DNA from: Woeseia sp034521225
Lineage (GTDB): Bacteria > Pseudomonadota > Gammaproteobacteria > Steroidobacterales > Woeseiaceae
Assembly (NCBI GenBank): GCA_034521225.1
Contig: JAXHMR010000022.1
Location: 1 to 64,000 of the forward strand
DNA: 64,000 bases
Direction: 5' to 3'
Shown here: positions 39,101 to 48,297 of the stretch, piece after piece
Position numbering within the stretch: the stretch's first letter is position 1
Layout of the letters: each line of letters starts with the position of its first letter
Notes under the pieces: model-generated
Seen by the model: only the letters and a program-made list of their open reading frames with translations
Told to the model about the DNA's origin: nothing
Database searches by the model: none
Position numbers and translations under genes: made by a program

Positions 39101-39989
39101 TCAGGCGCAAAGATCGGCGACACGCGCCGCCTGGCGCCTCAGGGCCGTGCCGATGCCGGCGGTATCGAACAGGGCGTTGATCGCGCCGAGGTCCGGCGCC
39201 TGCGGGCGCAATCCGCACGGCGGTTGCTCGACCGGTGCGTCGCAGGCGATGCCGGTCAGTTTGCGGGCGAGCATTGCGTCCGCTTTGTGCAATTCAAGAC
39301 GTGCCGCCAGTGTTTTGGCACCACGCACAGTGACCTCGTGAACACTGTCGAGGTTCTCATACAGTGCGTCCAGCGAACCGAAGTGATTCAGCAGCGCGGC
39401 GGCGGTTTTCTTGCCGACGCCCGGCACGCCGCGAATGTTGTCGACGGCATCGCCGGCCAGCGCCAGGAAATCGGCAATCTGTTCCGGCCAGACACCGAAC
39501 ACGCCGGGGATCTGGTCGTAGCGCAACTGCCCGCGCCCGGCAAAATCCCAAAATACATCGTTTTGTGACACCAGTTGCGCGAGGTCCTTGTCACGGCTGA
39601 CGATCGTCGACGGCAAGCCATTCGCACGTCCGGTCGTTACCAGCGCCCCGATCAGGTCATCGGCCTCATAACTCGGGTGCGCGCATTCGAGCAGGCCGAG
39701 CGCCCGCGTGTATTTCCGGCATTGTTCAAACTGCCGCTTGAGCTCCGGCGGCGCCGGCTCGCGATTGGCCTTGTACTCGGGATAGATTTCAGTACGAAAC
39801 GACGTTGTCAGCGATGCGTCGAATAACACCGGCAATGCTGTCCGGCCGCACCTGCTCCATGAAGTCGCCGAGAAAACGGCAGTAGCCATAGAACGCGTTG
39901 ACCGGGTTGCCATCGCCGTCGACGATATCGTCCGGCATCGAGTAATACGCGCGAAACACATAGACACTGGCGTCGATCAGGTATTGCAT
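39101..39989 (-). CDS. 5'-3' exonuclease / flap endonuclease family (ExoIX/Xni-like; one frameshift)
   Basis: Structure-specific 5' nuclease related to the N-terminal domain of DNA polymerase I. The start MQYLIDASVYVFRAYYSM holds the first metal-binding Asp. A frameshift near 39835 joins VLFDASLTTSFRTEIYPEYK, then HPSYEADDLIGALVTTGRAN (E-A-D-D) and VSRDKDLAQLV (S-x-D-x-D). The helix-hairpin-helix is LALAGDAVDNIRGVPGVGKK. Total about 295 residues. The polymerase domain is absent, so it is a stand-alone nuclease. Confidence 0.85.
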
Positions 39990-40031
39990 GGCGGCCCGTT
40001 CAGGCAGGGAGACGGGAGCAGTTTACCTGTT

Positions 40032-40706
40032 TCAGCCCGGCGGCTCGTCGAAGATCGTCGTGCCTTCGGACAGGTGGTCGGTCAACCGGGCGTGCAGCGG
40101 GCTCGAGCGCGGGATATGCGCCAGCAGGTACTGCATCTGGTCCGCCAGCACCCGCCGGCCCTTCAGGTAAATGTATTCCGCGTACGTTGGCGTGAATGGC
40201 ACGGCAATCAACTGCATACCGGATTGCTCGGGCGTGAAGCCGCCCTTGTGGTTGTTGCAGCGCCGGCAGGCCGTTGCGACATTGTTCCAGACGTCCTTGC
40301 CGCCCTGCGACAGGGGTGTAATGTGATCGCGCGTCAGCTCGCGTGTCGGGAAACGCAGGGCACAGTACAGGCACAGGTTGGCGTCGCGCTTGAACAGGGT
40401 ACGGTTATTGAGCGGCGGTACGTACTGGTCGCGGACGAAAGCCAGCCCGTGGCTGGTACCGTGCGTCGCGATGATGGAGCTGACGCCAATGACGCTGCGC
40501 CTGCCGGTAAGAGCCGAGTGACCGCCGCAGACCGTATATAAATGTGTGCCGCAGGCGTAGGCCACCTGCTCGGTATGGTAAAGCCTTACCGCCTCGCGGT
40601 AGTCAATCCATTCGAGCGGCATTCCGGCAACATCAGTTCTCAGCACTTGCTGGGAAATGTCTGAGGCAGATCCGATCAACATCCCGGTTCGGTCCCTGAG
40701 GAGCAC
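40032..40706 (-). CDS. HNH endonuclease-domain protein
   Basis: About 224 residues from the start at 40706; a shorter start near MPLEWIDYREAVRLYHTEQV (about residue 29) fits better with relatives. The HNH core lies in the middle: FKRDANLCLYC, then LTRDHITPLSQGGKDVWNNV and ACRRCNNHKG. It includes two CxxC zinc-binding pairs and the His-Asn-His residues. Relatives are widespread chromosomal genes in proteobacteria without a known restriction partner. Function in DNA processing is likely but unspecified. Confidence 0.75.
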   Translation of the reverse strand: MLLRDRTGMLIGSASDISQQVLRTDVAGMPLEWIDYREAVRLYHTEQVAYACGTHLYTVCGGHSALTGRRSVIGVSSIIATHGTSHGLAFVRDQYVPPLNNRTLFKRDANLCLYCALRFPTRELTRDHITPLSQGGKDVWNNVATACRRCNNHKGGFTPEQSGMQLIAVPFTPTYAEYIYLKGRRVLADQMQYLLAHIPRSSPLHARLTDHLSEGTTIFDEPPG

Positions 40707-40983
40707 CTTGTTCCTGAGTCCCGCCGGCTGGTTCGCTAATACTTACCGGCGTCGCAGGCCACTAGTTTGCAGCACGGCGCGGAAAAATCAATATTTCCGT
40801 GGAGTTTGCGATTTAAGGCCGCTATGTCATTATGCGCGCTTCGTATTACATGCAGGTGACCGGCAGGGCGGTCGAATGCGACGACGGTCGCTGTTGCCCT
40901 GGTGTCGTCTCATACGATCGCTTCATGCGAATGAGCGGCAGTCCCCTAAAAAATTGATAATGATCTGCTGACGGAGATAAACG
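40707..40983. other. Intergenic region between divergent HNH gene and pntAA
   Basis: 277 bases without a recognisable gene. It should carry promoters for both directions, but no convincing -35/-10 pair was found. A GGAG 9 bases before the pntAA ATG is its ribosome site. Confidence 0.4.
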
Positions 40984-42114
40984 ATGCCGCTGACTGTTGG
41001 CGTGCTGCAAGAAGCGCTGGAAGGCGAAACCCGCGTTGCCCTGACGCCCGAGATCGCCGCCAAATTCGGCAAACTCGGTGTCAAGGTCATCATGGAGAAA
41101 GGAGCCGGCGCGGCCTCGCAACTGCTGGACAAAGACTACGACGGCGTTGAGATTGCGGATGCCGAGGCCGTCCTTAACGGCTGCGACCTGCTGCTGGGCG
41201 TGCAACCCCCCGCCGCAAGCGTCATCAACAAGCTCGGGGAAGGAAAAACGGTTGCGAGCCTGATGTACGGACACATCAACCGGGAACTCGTACTCGCACT
41301 GCAGAACAACAAGCAGACCGGCTTCGCGATGGAGCTGATCCCGCGCATCTCACGCGCACAGAGCATGGACGTGCTGTCGTCACAGGCCGCGGCCGCCGGA
41401 TACAAGTCCGTGCTGATCGCTGCCAGCACACTCAACAAGTTTTTCCCGATGCTGACCACGGCCGCTGGCACGATCCGGCCGGCGCAGGTGCTCGTCATCG
41501 GCGCGGGTGTTGCCGGCCTGCAGGCTATTGCGACAGCGCGCCGTCTCGGCGCCGTCGTCAAGGGATACGACGTACGGGGCGCCACCCGGGAGCAGGTTGA
41601 ATCGCTGGGCGCAAAATTCGTCGATACCGGCGTATCCGCCGAGGGTGAAGGCGGCTACGCGAGGGAACTGACTGACGAGGAGAAACAGAAACAGCAGGAA
41701 GCACTGGAGAAGGAGATTTCTGTTTCGGATGTCGTTATCACCACGGCGGCGATTCCAGGGCGCCCGGCGCCGAAGATCATTTCGGCCGATGCGGTTGCCA
41801 ACATGAAACCCGGCGCCGTCATCGTCGATCTCGCGGCTGAGACCGGTGGTAACTGCGAGCTGACCGTCGCCGGTGAAACAATCGTAAAACACAACGTCAA
41901 GATCGTCGGGCCAGCGAACCTGCCGTCGACGCTCGGCCGCCATGCCAGTGAGATGTACGCGCGCAACATGTACAACTTCATCAGCCCGGCGATCAAGGAC
42001 GGCGAACTCTCGATTGACTGGGAGGACGAAGTGTTTGCCAAGTCGGCACTGACTCGCGATGGCAGCATACTGCACGCGCCGACACGTGAAACCATCGAAG
42101 GGGGAGCTGGCTGA
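40984..42114 (+). CDS. pntAA: NAD(P) transhydrogenase subunit alpha 1 (domain I)
   Basis: 376 residues, intact. The NAD(H)-binding soluble part of the proton-translocating transhydrogenase, in the three-gene form known from Rhodospirillum. Features: VGVLQEALEGETRVALTPEI, the AMELIPRISRAQSMDVLSSQ motif, the Rossmann motif VLVIGAGVAGLQAIATARRL, the RQD-like loop residues and the mobile loop around VSAEGEGGYARELTDEEKQK. ITTAAIPGRPAPKIIS is conserved. Its stop overlaps the pntAB start (TGATG). Confidence 0.93.
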   Translation: MPLTVGVLQEALEGETRVALTPEIAAKFGKLGVKVIMEKGAGAASQLLDKDYDGVEIADAEAVLNGCDLLLGVQPPAASVINKLGEGKTVASLMYGHINRELVLALQNNKQTGFAMELIPRISRAQSMDVLSSQAAAAGYKSVLIAASTLNKFFPMLTTAAGTIRPAQVLVIGAGVAGLQAIATARRLGAVVKGYDVRGATREQVESLGAKFVDTGVSAEGEGGYARELTDEEKQKQQEALEKEISVSDVVITTAAIPGRPAPKIISADAVANMKPGAVIVDLAAETGGNCELTVAGETIVKHNVKIVGPANLPSTLGRHASEMYARNMYNFISPAIKDGELSIDWEDEVFAKSALTRDGSILHAPTRETIEGGAG

Positions 42115-42407
42115 TGATCGACGGATTCATTGCACTCTATATATTCATGCTTGCGGCATTTGTCGGGCATGAGGTAATCGGCCGCGTGCCGGTCATACTG
42201 CACACGCCGTTGATGTCCGGCTCTAACTTTGTGCACGGTATCGTACTGGTCGGCGCCATGGTCGCGCTGGGCCGCGCCGAAACGACGCTCGAACTGACCA
42301 TCGGCTTCATAGGCGTCGTGCTGGCCGCCGGCAACGCCGTCGGTGGCTACGTCGTGACGGAACGCATGCTCGAGATGTTCAAGAGCAGCAAAGGAGAGCG
42401 CAAATGA
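42114..42407 (+). CDS. pntAB: NAD(P) transhydrogenase subunit alpha 2 (membrane part)
   Basis: 97 residues with three hydrophobic helices (about 5-22, 38-57 and 62-82). The motif HTPLMSGSNFVHGIVLVGAM is diagnostic for the first part of the proton channel. Overlaps pntAA by one base and pntB by four (ATGA). Confidence 0.93.
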   Translation: MIDGFIALYIFMLAAFVGHEVIGRVPVILHTPLMSGSNFVHGIVLVGAMVALGRAETTLELTIGFIGVVLAAGNAVGGYVVTERMLEMFKSSKGERK

Positions 42408-43789
42408 GCGATTTCCTCACCGTGCGCAGCCTGATCGAGGCTAGTTATTTTCTTGCAGCAATCCTGTTCATCTTCGGCCTGAAACGTATGAGTTCGCCGG
42501 TCACTGCACGTGCCGGTATCGTCTGGGCCGGCGCCGGCATGGTGGTCGCCACGCTGGTCACGTTCCTTTATCCGGGCATGCATAACTATGGGCTGATGAC
42601 CGTCGCCATTGCCATTGGCGGCATTGCCGCGTGGATCAGCGGCAAGCGCGTTGCCATGACCGACATGCCGCAGATGATCGCCCTTTACAACGGTATGGGC
42701 GGCGGCGCTGCTGCGGCGATTGCCGCCATCGAATTGTTCGGCGGCGAAGATCACGGCCTGACGTTCGGCGTGCTCGCGATCCTGGGCGGCCTGATCGGCG
42801 CGGTAGCCTTCAGCGGCAGCCTGATCGCGTTTGCCAAGTTGCAGGGCCTGATGAAGACGACCGTGCGTTTCCGCGGCTTGCAGATCATCAATATCATCGT
42901 GCTGCTGGTCACGGTGGCGCTGGGCGGCGTGATCCTGGTGCAGCATGCCGGTGTCAGCGTAGTGACCGTCTTCTTCCTGATGGCGCTGGTGCTCGGTGTC
43001 ACAATCACGTTGCCTATCGGCGGCGCCGATATGCCGGTCGTCATCTCACTGTACAACGCACTGACCGGTCTTGCGGTTGCGTTCGAGGGTTTCGTGCTGC
43101 AGAACGCCGCAATGATTATCGCCGGCACGGTCGTTGGCGCGGCCGGCACGCTGCTGACACAGCTGATGGCGAAGGCGATGAATCGTTCGCTCGCCAATGT
43201 GCTGTTCTCGGGCTTCGGAGACACGGCGGCGGCCGTTGGCGGCGACGATGCCGGCGGTTCGATGAAACCCATCGAGGCATCGGACGTCGGCGTCATGATG
43301 GCTTTCGCAAACAAGGTCCTGATTGTTCCGGGCTACGGCATGGCCGTCGCGCAGGCACAGCACAAGGTGTGGGAACTCGCTCAGCTGCTGATCGACCGCG
43401 GCGTCGACGTCAAGTTCGCGATTCACCCGGTCGCCGGACGCATGCCGGGCCACATGAACGTGCTGCTCGCCGAAGCCGGCGTGCCCTACGACATCATTTA
43501 TGACGAGGGCGAGATCAATGCAGAATTTGCTAACGCCGATGTCGCGCTTGTTATCGGCGCCAACGACGTCGTCAATCCCGTTGCACGCACCGACCCGTCG
43601 AGCCCGATCTACGGCATGCCGATTCTGAACGCCGACAAGGCGAAGAACGTCATCGTCATCAAGCGTGGCCAGGGCGCCGGCTTCTCAGGGATCGAGAATG
43701 CGCTGTTCTTCCTTGAGCAGACGCGCATGCTGTATGGCGATGGCCAGAAGATGGCATCCGAGCTCATTCAGTCCGTTAAGGCCCTGTAA
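42404..43789 (+). CDS. pntB: NAD(P) transhydrogenase subunit beta
   Basis: 461 residues, intact. The membrane domain has about nine helices to residue 265, including MTDMPQMIALYNGMGGGAAA with the conserved Asn-Gly-x-Gly, and VTITLPIGGADMPVVISLYN. The NADP(H)-binding domain III follows, with VPGYGMAVAQAQH, HPVAGRMPGHMNVLLAEAGV, VALVIGANDVVNPVA and NVIVIKRGQGAGFSG. The complex couples proton entry to NADPH formation. Confidence 0.95.
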   Translation: MSDFLTVRSLIEASYFLAAILFIFGLKRMSSPVTARAGIVWAGAGMVVATLVTFLYPGMHNYGLMTVAIAIGGIAAWISGKRVAMTDMPQMIALYNGMGGGAAAAIAAIELFGGEDHGLTFGVLAILGGLIGAVAFSGSLIAFAKLQGLMKTTVRFRGLQIINIIVLLVTVALGGVILVQHAGVSVVTVFFLMALVLGVTITLPIGGADMPVVISLYNALTGLAVAFEGFVLQNAAMIIAGTVVGAAGTLLTQLMAKAMNRSLANVLFSGFGDTAAAVGGDDAGGSMKPIEASDVGVMMAFANKVLIVPGYGMAVAQAQHKVWELAQLLIDRGVDVKFAIHPVAGRMPGHMNVLLAEAGVPYDIIYDEGEINAEFANADVALVIGANDVVNPVARTDPSSPIYGMPILNADKAKNVIVIKRGQGAGFSGIENALFFLEQTRMLYGDGQKMASELIQSVKAL

Positions 43790-43814
43790 CTACGCCGACG
43801 CGCCGCACCGACCC

Positions 43815-44036
43815 CGTCGTTGCGAGCCTGCACACCGGCCCCGTCGTTGCGAGCCCGCAGGGCGTGGCAATCTCGCTCCGATTGGCAGAGGCACTATCCG
43901 TGCGAGGTCGCCACGTCGCTGCGCTCCTCGCGATGACACGTCGTTGCGAGCCCGGAGGGCGTGGCAATCTCGCGCCGATTGGCAGAGGCGGTATCCGTAC
44001 GAGGTCGCCACGTCGCTGCGCTCCTCGCGATGACGG
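43815..44036. repeat. Dispersed palindromic repeat, copy 3 (two tandem units plus a partial)
   Basis: A partial unit at 43815-43838, then two nearly identical 98-base units at 43842-43939 and 43939-44036. Each begins CGTCGTTGCGAGCCC and ends GCTCCTCGCGATGAC. The first and last 35 bases are imperfect complements (GGCGTGGCAATCTCG against CGAGGTCGCCACGTC). Located between the convergent pntB and DUF3106 genes. Related to the repeats at 10024-10264 and 27673-27765. Confidence 0.85.
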
Positions 44037-44044
44037 AGGTGCGG

Positions 44045-44545
44045 TCAGCGCTGATCCCGTGTCGTTCGTTGCCGCTCTCGCGCCCGCTCCCGCAGGCGCT
44101 CTCTTATGCGCTGGCGCTGCTCCGGGCTCATGTCCCGGAAGCGTTCCCGCAGGCGTTCACGCTGCTCCGGCGGCAGGTCGCGGAAGCGTTCGAAGTTTTT
44201 GCGAATGCGTGCGCGTTCGTCCGGCGGCAGGCTCAGGTACTCGGCGTAGCGCTCGCGTATGAGCCTGCGCTCTTTTTCGTCGAGTTCGCGCCAGCGCGCG
44301 AAGCGCTGGCGGGCGGCGGCGCGCTCTTCGGGTGTCATGTCGGCAAAACGGTCGGCGCCAGCGAGCAGGCGAGCCCGGCGCGCGTTATCGAGTGTTTCCC
44401 ACTGGTCCTCGAAGGGCGTGAGCAGCTGCTGCTGTTCTTCGCTCAGGTTTTCCCATGCTGTCGTGTCGTCGTCGGCGCAGGCCGGTTGAAACAGGACGGC
44501 AAGCGCGAGGCAGGCCAGTAACCACCTGAGTTCAGTTTTCATCAT
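44045..44545 (-). CDS. DUF3106-family periplasmic protein
   Basis: About 166 residues with a signal peptide (WLLACLALAVLFQPACA). The rest is highly charged and helical, with repeated L-(P/S)-P-E-(Q/E)-R-x-R-x-R units, e.g. LPPDERARIRKNFERFRDLP and MSPEQRQRIRERLRERARER. This is the DUF3106 pattern. It is the last gene of the sigma-factor operon and overlaps the preceding small gene by 14 bases. Arg-rich periplasmic helices of this type could bind envelope polymers or act in sensing; function unknown. Confidence 0.75.
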   Translation of the reverse strand: MMKTELRWLLACLALAVLFQPACADDDTTAWENLSEEQQQLLTPFEDQWETLDNARRARLLAGADRFADMTPEERAAARQRFARWRELDEKERRLIRERYAEYLSLPPDERARIRKNFERFRDLPPEQRERLRERFRDMSPEQRQRIRERLRERARERQRTTRDQR

Positions 44546-44762
44546 TGTGCTCCTGCGATTCATCGCCTTCCGGCACGGGATCGCTCCGCTCGTTGTCATC
44601 ATCGTCATACGCCCGTATACCGCGGCGTATCATCAGCCAGTCTTCGTCGGTGCCTTCCCAGCTGCCGAGGTATTCGAGGAATGCAGCATTGGGCGGTACG
44701 TCGTCGGCCCCGGCGTTGCCCGCCACCAGCAGCAGTGCCAGTGCGACCGGCGTCCTAAACAT
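44532..44762 (-). CDS. Small secreted acidic protein in sigma-factor operon
   Basis: 76 residues: a signal peptide (FRTPVALALLLVAGNAGA) followed by an acidic tail rich in Asp/Glu (YDDDDNERSDPVPEGDESQE). The core PNAAFLEYLGSWEGTDEDWL resembles the small proteins found between anti-sigma and DUF3106 genes in other gammaproteobacteria. It overlaps both neighbours (8 bases upstream, 14 downstream), so it is a genuine gene within a coupled operon. Confidence 0.65.
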   Translation of the reverse strand: MFRTPVALALLLVAGNAGADDVPPNAAFLEYLGSWEGTDEDWLMIRRGIRAYDDDDNERSDPVPEGDESQEHNDEN

Positions 44763-45135
44763 CGCCAGGTGCCTCCGTTTCGAGTTCGATCCAGCTGTAG
44801 AACTCGAGGTCCTCGATCATGTCGAGGTTCTCCAGCTCCAGCAGCAGTTCGAGGTCAGTGGCCGCGATCTTCCCGCCCGGCTCTTCGACCGGATCGAAAC
44901 CGGTCCACACCAGCAGCGCGGCGAGGGCCGCGGCACCAGCGGCCGCGGCCGGCAACAGGCGTGGCACCGAGCGCGGATCTTCGGGGCGCGCGGCCGCGAG
45001 TGCCTGCTGCCTTCCCTTGTTCAGGCGCGAACGCGTTTGACCGTCCAGCTCTCTGACACTGTCATCGAACAGCGCCCGTGCGCGTTGCGTCAGTGCATCG
45101 TTGCCGGAGGCGTCTTTATCGGATTTTTCGTTCAT
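44755..45135 (-). CDS. Single-pass membrane protein, probable anti-sigma factor
   Basis: 126 residues. The cytoplasmic N-terminus (NDALTQRARALFDDSVRELD) is followed by one membrane helix at about residues 63-82 (LLPAAAAGAAALAALLVW) and an acidic periplasmic end (LELLLELENLDMIEDLEF). The layout and the ATGA overlap with the sigma gene suggest it restrains that sigma factor at the membrane. It is similar in design to DUF3619 proteins. No direct evidence of binding. Confidence 0.55.
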   Translation of the reverse strand: MNEKSDKDASGNDALTQRARALFDDSVRELDGQTRSRLNKGRQQALAAARPEDPRSVPRLLPAAAAGAAALAALLVWTGFDPVEEPGGKIAATDLELLLELENLDMIEDLEFYSWIELETEAPGDV

Positions 45136-45801
45136 TCCCAGTGGTCTCCCAGCGATGCGCGCAACGAATGCACCGCGCGTGAATAATGTGTCTTGACGCT
45201 GCCGGCACTGACGCCCATTGCCTGGGCCGTTCCGGCCACATCGAGCCCTTCGAAGGTGCGCAGCATGAACGCCTCGCGTTGCCGCACCGGCAATGCCCGC
45301 AGTGCGCTTTCAAGTGCCGTCATCGCCTCACGGCCGGACAACTGCTCTTCCGGTAACCTGCCGGCAGGATCCGGTGCCGTCGCAACCGGATCCTGCGATT
45401 CATCACCGTTGTCGCGGCTATCGTCGCGACCGAACCAGACCATGACCCGGTTCCTGACCATGCGGCGCCGGTGCCAGTCGCGCACACCGTTTTGCAGAAT
45501 GCGGTAGAAGAGCGGCCCCCACTCGTCGGTGTCACGATGCGCGTAACGCCGTGCCAGCCGGATCATCGCCTCCTGCACCAGGTCGAGCGCATCGTCGCGA
45601 TCCCGTACCGCGATCTCGGCAATACGCAGCGCGCGCCCCTCGACATCGGCCAGAAACCGGTTCAGTGCTTTTCGCGCTGCAGCGTTCCTGCTCCCGTCAA
45701 GTTCTGTCCGCCGCCGGACGATACCGCAAAAGCGGTGGTGTGGGCGGTCAGGCCGCGCACGCTGCCTGCACCTGCCACGCGGGTGTCCGTGCCTGTTTCA
45801 T
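45132..45801 (-). CDS. ECF-type RNA polymerase sigma factor (frameshift near start)
   Basis: Sigma-70 family, group IV. Region 2 reads ALNRFLADVEGRALRIAEIA and RDRDDALDLVQEAMIRLARR, then EWGPLFYRILQNGVRDWHRR. Region 4 is ALRALPVRQREAFMLRTFEG and GTAQAMGVSAGSVKTHYSRA. The ORF carrying region 2 has no good start. The ATG at 45801 with GGGAG upstream begins MKQARTPAWQVQAA in another frame, so an indel near 45690-45750 is likely. First gene of a four-gene operon; its stop overlaps the next start. Confidence 0.8.
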
Positions 45802-46035
45802 CTTCACTCCCTGATGATGTCTAATGATGCTGCCCGGTACCGGCCCCGGGGAGGCTTCGCGAAAGTAACGTTGCGGCCAACCCTGTGTCCGGTATAACGC
45901 GCGAACCGCGCAACGGTTGACAGAAATCTCCGCACCGCCGCATCGAGCCAGCTATTCAATGATCGGATTTGTCAGGGTACCCGGCACCGCCAGGCGGCAC
46001 AGGGCGGCGTTGGGCGTGGCTTTCCGGGCCGGGCG
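45802..46035. other. Intergenic region between divergent sigma factor and priA
   Basis: 234 bases with no recognisable gene. It must contain the promoter of the sigma operon, possibly autoregulated, and that of priA. No ECF-type promoter with a clear AAC motif could be assigned with confidence. Confidence 0.4.
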
Positions 46036-48234
46036 ATGAGCCGCGAACCCGTGCTGCGCGTCGCGGTCAATGTCCCGCTGTCACGCCTCTTTGACTACCT
46101 GCCGCCGCCGGGAGACCGGCCGTTGCTGCCGGGCATGCGGCTCAAGGTTCCGTTCGGCCGGGGCAAGCAGACCGGCATGCTGATGGAGGTGGCGGCGACG
46201 AGCGAACTGCCGGCCGGCAAGCTGCGCCGCGCGATCGCATGTCTTGACGACGAACCGGTGCTCGACGAAGCCGCCCTCTGGCTCGTCAGGTTCGCGAGCG
46301 ATTATTACCACCACCCGATCGGCGAAGTCGTTGCGGCCGCACTGCCGGCCGCCCTGCGCCAGGGCGGACCGCTGACGGACACGGTCGAGGTCGTGTCCCT
46401 GACGGATGCCGGACGCGCCACGGACCTTGATGACATTGCAAAGCGCGCGCCGCGCCAGGCCGAAATCCTGCAGCGCCTGGCGCAGGACGGCGCGCTGACG
46501 GCTGAAGCGCTCGACAATGCCGCCCCCGGCTGGAGGCGCAGCCGGAAGCGCCTGCTGGATCTGGGCTGGATCGAAATTGGCACACGGCAGGATGCGCCGC
46601 CGCCCCCGGGGCGGATGGCGGCAACCGCGGGCCCTGCGCTCAATGAAGAGCAGCGCGTCGCGCTGGCGGGACTGCGCGAAGTCAGCGGGTTTGGCGTGGC
46701 GCTGCTCGACGGCGTCACCGGCAGCGGCAAGACCGAAGTTTATTTGTGCCGGATAAAGGACATCCTCGACGCCGGGCGCCAGGTCCTGATCCTGGTACCG
46801 GAGATCGGCCTTACGCCGCAGCTCGTGCGGCGGCTTCGCGAACGCATCGGTATTGAACCACTGCTGTTGCACTCATCGCTCCCGGACAATGCGCGGCTTG
46901 ATGCGTGGCGCCGGGCGCGGGACGGCAGCGCGCCGTTGCTGCTCGGCACGCGTTCGGCGGTATTCACGCCGCTGGCCCAGCCCGGGCTGATTATCGTTGA
47001 CGAGGAGCACGACGGGTCCTTCAAGCAACAGGAGGGCTTGCGCTATTCAGCGCGCGATCTCGCGATCGCCCGCGCCAAGCATGACGACATACCGGTGATA
47101 CTCGGCAGTGCGACGCCGTCGCTCGAGACGATACTGCGCTGCCGGCAGGGTGCCTACCGCCATCACGTGCTGGCAGCCCGCGCCGGCAACGCCCTGCCGC
47201 CGCTGCTGAGGCTCGTCGACCTGACGCGCCACCCGGCCGACGACGGCCTGAGCGCACCCCTCCTGAGGGCACTCGCCGCCAATCTCCAACGTGGCTCACA
47301 GGCACTGATCTTCCTGAACCGCCGCGGCTTCGCACCGACGCTGATCTGCTCGAGCTGCGGACAGATCGCCGAGTGCAGCCGCTGCGACGCCCGCATGACC
47401 GTGCATGCCGCGAAAGGGCTGCTTGCCTGCCACCACTGCGGCGCGAGCCGGCGGCTCGACACGACATGCAGTGACTGCGGCGGCCCATGCCGGCCGCTGG
47501 GCCAGGGCACGGAACGTATCGAGGATGCGCTGGCGGCGCACTTTCCCGGGCAACTGATCACGCGCATCGACAGCGACACGACCCGCCTGAAAGGGACAAT
47601 GGACCGCGCGCTGGCGCTGGCGACAAGCGGCGAGGCCCGCATCCTCGTCGGTACACAGATGCTGTCGAAGGGGCACCACTTCCCGGATTTAACGCTGGTC
47701 GGCATTATCAATGCCGACCAGGGCCTGTTCAGCACCGATTTCCGCGGCGGCGAGCGCCTGGCGCAGAGCCTGGTACAGGTTGCCGGGCGCGCCGGACGCG
47801 AGCGCCGCCAGGGGGAAGTGCTGATACAGACAGGCTTCCCGGCACATCCGTTCTGGCAGCGGCTGATGGCAGAGGGCTACGCGGGCGTGGCCGAATTCAG
47901 CCTGGCCGAGCGCGAAGCGTCCGCGTGGCCGCCGTTTTCGCGGCTCGCGCTGATTCGCGCGTCAGGCACGAAACGCGAGCCGACGCATCGCTTTCTCGAC
48001 GACACCCGGCGCCGGGCCGAAGACCTCGCGGGTGACGGTGTGCGGCTGCTCGGGCCGGTCAGCGCACCGATGGAGCGGCGCGCGGGCCGTTACCGGGCAC
48101 AGCTCCTGGTCCAGAGCAACAGCCGAAAGTCACTGCACGTTTTGCTCAATGCATTGCGCCCGGCCCTCGAGGAGAGCCGCAGCGCCCGCCAGGTTCGCTG
48201 GTCGATTGACGTCGATCCGATTGAGCTTTTTTGA
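46036..48234 (+). CDS. priA: Primosomal replication-restart helicase PriA
   Basis: 732 residues, intact. Restarts stalled forks by loading the DnaB helicase. The N-terminal DNA-binding domain has VNVPLSRLFDYLPPPGDRPL and MRLKVPFGRGKQTGML. Helicase motif I is LDGVTGSGKTEVYL, motif II is IIVDEEHDGSFKQQ and motif III is ILGSATPSLETI. The zinc-binding insertion has eight cysteines (CSSCGQIAECSRCDARM, then CHHCG and CSDCGG). Later motifs are ILVGTQMLSKGHHFPDLTLV and VAGRAGRERRQGEVLIQT. Confidence 0.95.
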   Translation: MSREPVLRVAVNVPLSRLFDYLPPPGDRPLLPGMRLKVPFGRGKQTGMLMEVAATSELPAGKLRRAIACLDDEPVLDEAALWLVRFASDYYHHPIGEVVAAALPAALRQGGPLTDTVEVVSLTDAGRATDLDDIAKRAPRQAEILQRLAQDGALTAEALDNAAPGWRRSRKRLLDLGWIEIGTRQDAPPPPGRMAATAGPALNEEQRVALAGLREVSGFGVALLDGVTGSGKTEVYLCRIKDILDAGRQVLILVPEIGLTPQLVRRLRERIGIEPLLLHSSLPDNARLDAWRRARDGSAPLLLGTRSAVFTPLAQPGLIIVDEEHDGSFKQQEGLRYSARDLAIARAKHDDIPVILGSATPSLETILRCRQGAYRHHVLAARAGNALPPLLRLVDLTRHPADDGLSAPLLRALAANLQRGSQALIFLNRRGFAPTLICSSCGQIAECSRCDARMTVHAAKGLLACHHCGASRRLDTTCSDCGGPCRPLGQGTERIEDALAAHFPGQLITRIDSDTTRLKGTMDRALALATSGEARILVGTQMLSKGHHFPDLTLVGIINADQGLFSTDFRGGERLAQSLVQVAGRAGRERRQGEVLIQTGFPAHPFWQRLMAEGYAGVAEFSLAEREASAWPPFSRLALIRASGTKREPTHRFLDDTRRRAEDLAGDGVRLLGPVSAPMERRAGRYRAQLLVQSNSRKSLHVLLNALRPALEESRSARQVRWSIDVDPIELF

Positions 48235-48297
48235 TGCCGCGTTAGAATTGCCGCCTCGCCGCCTCTTCACTCCTCTCACCCGGCCCGGATTCTCACA

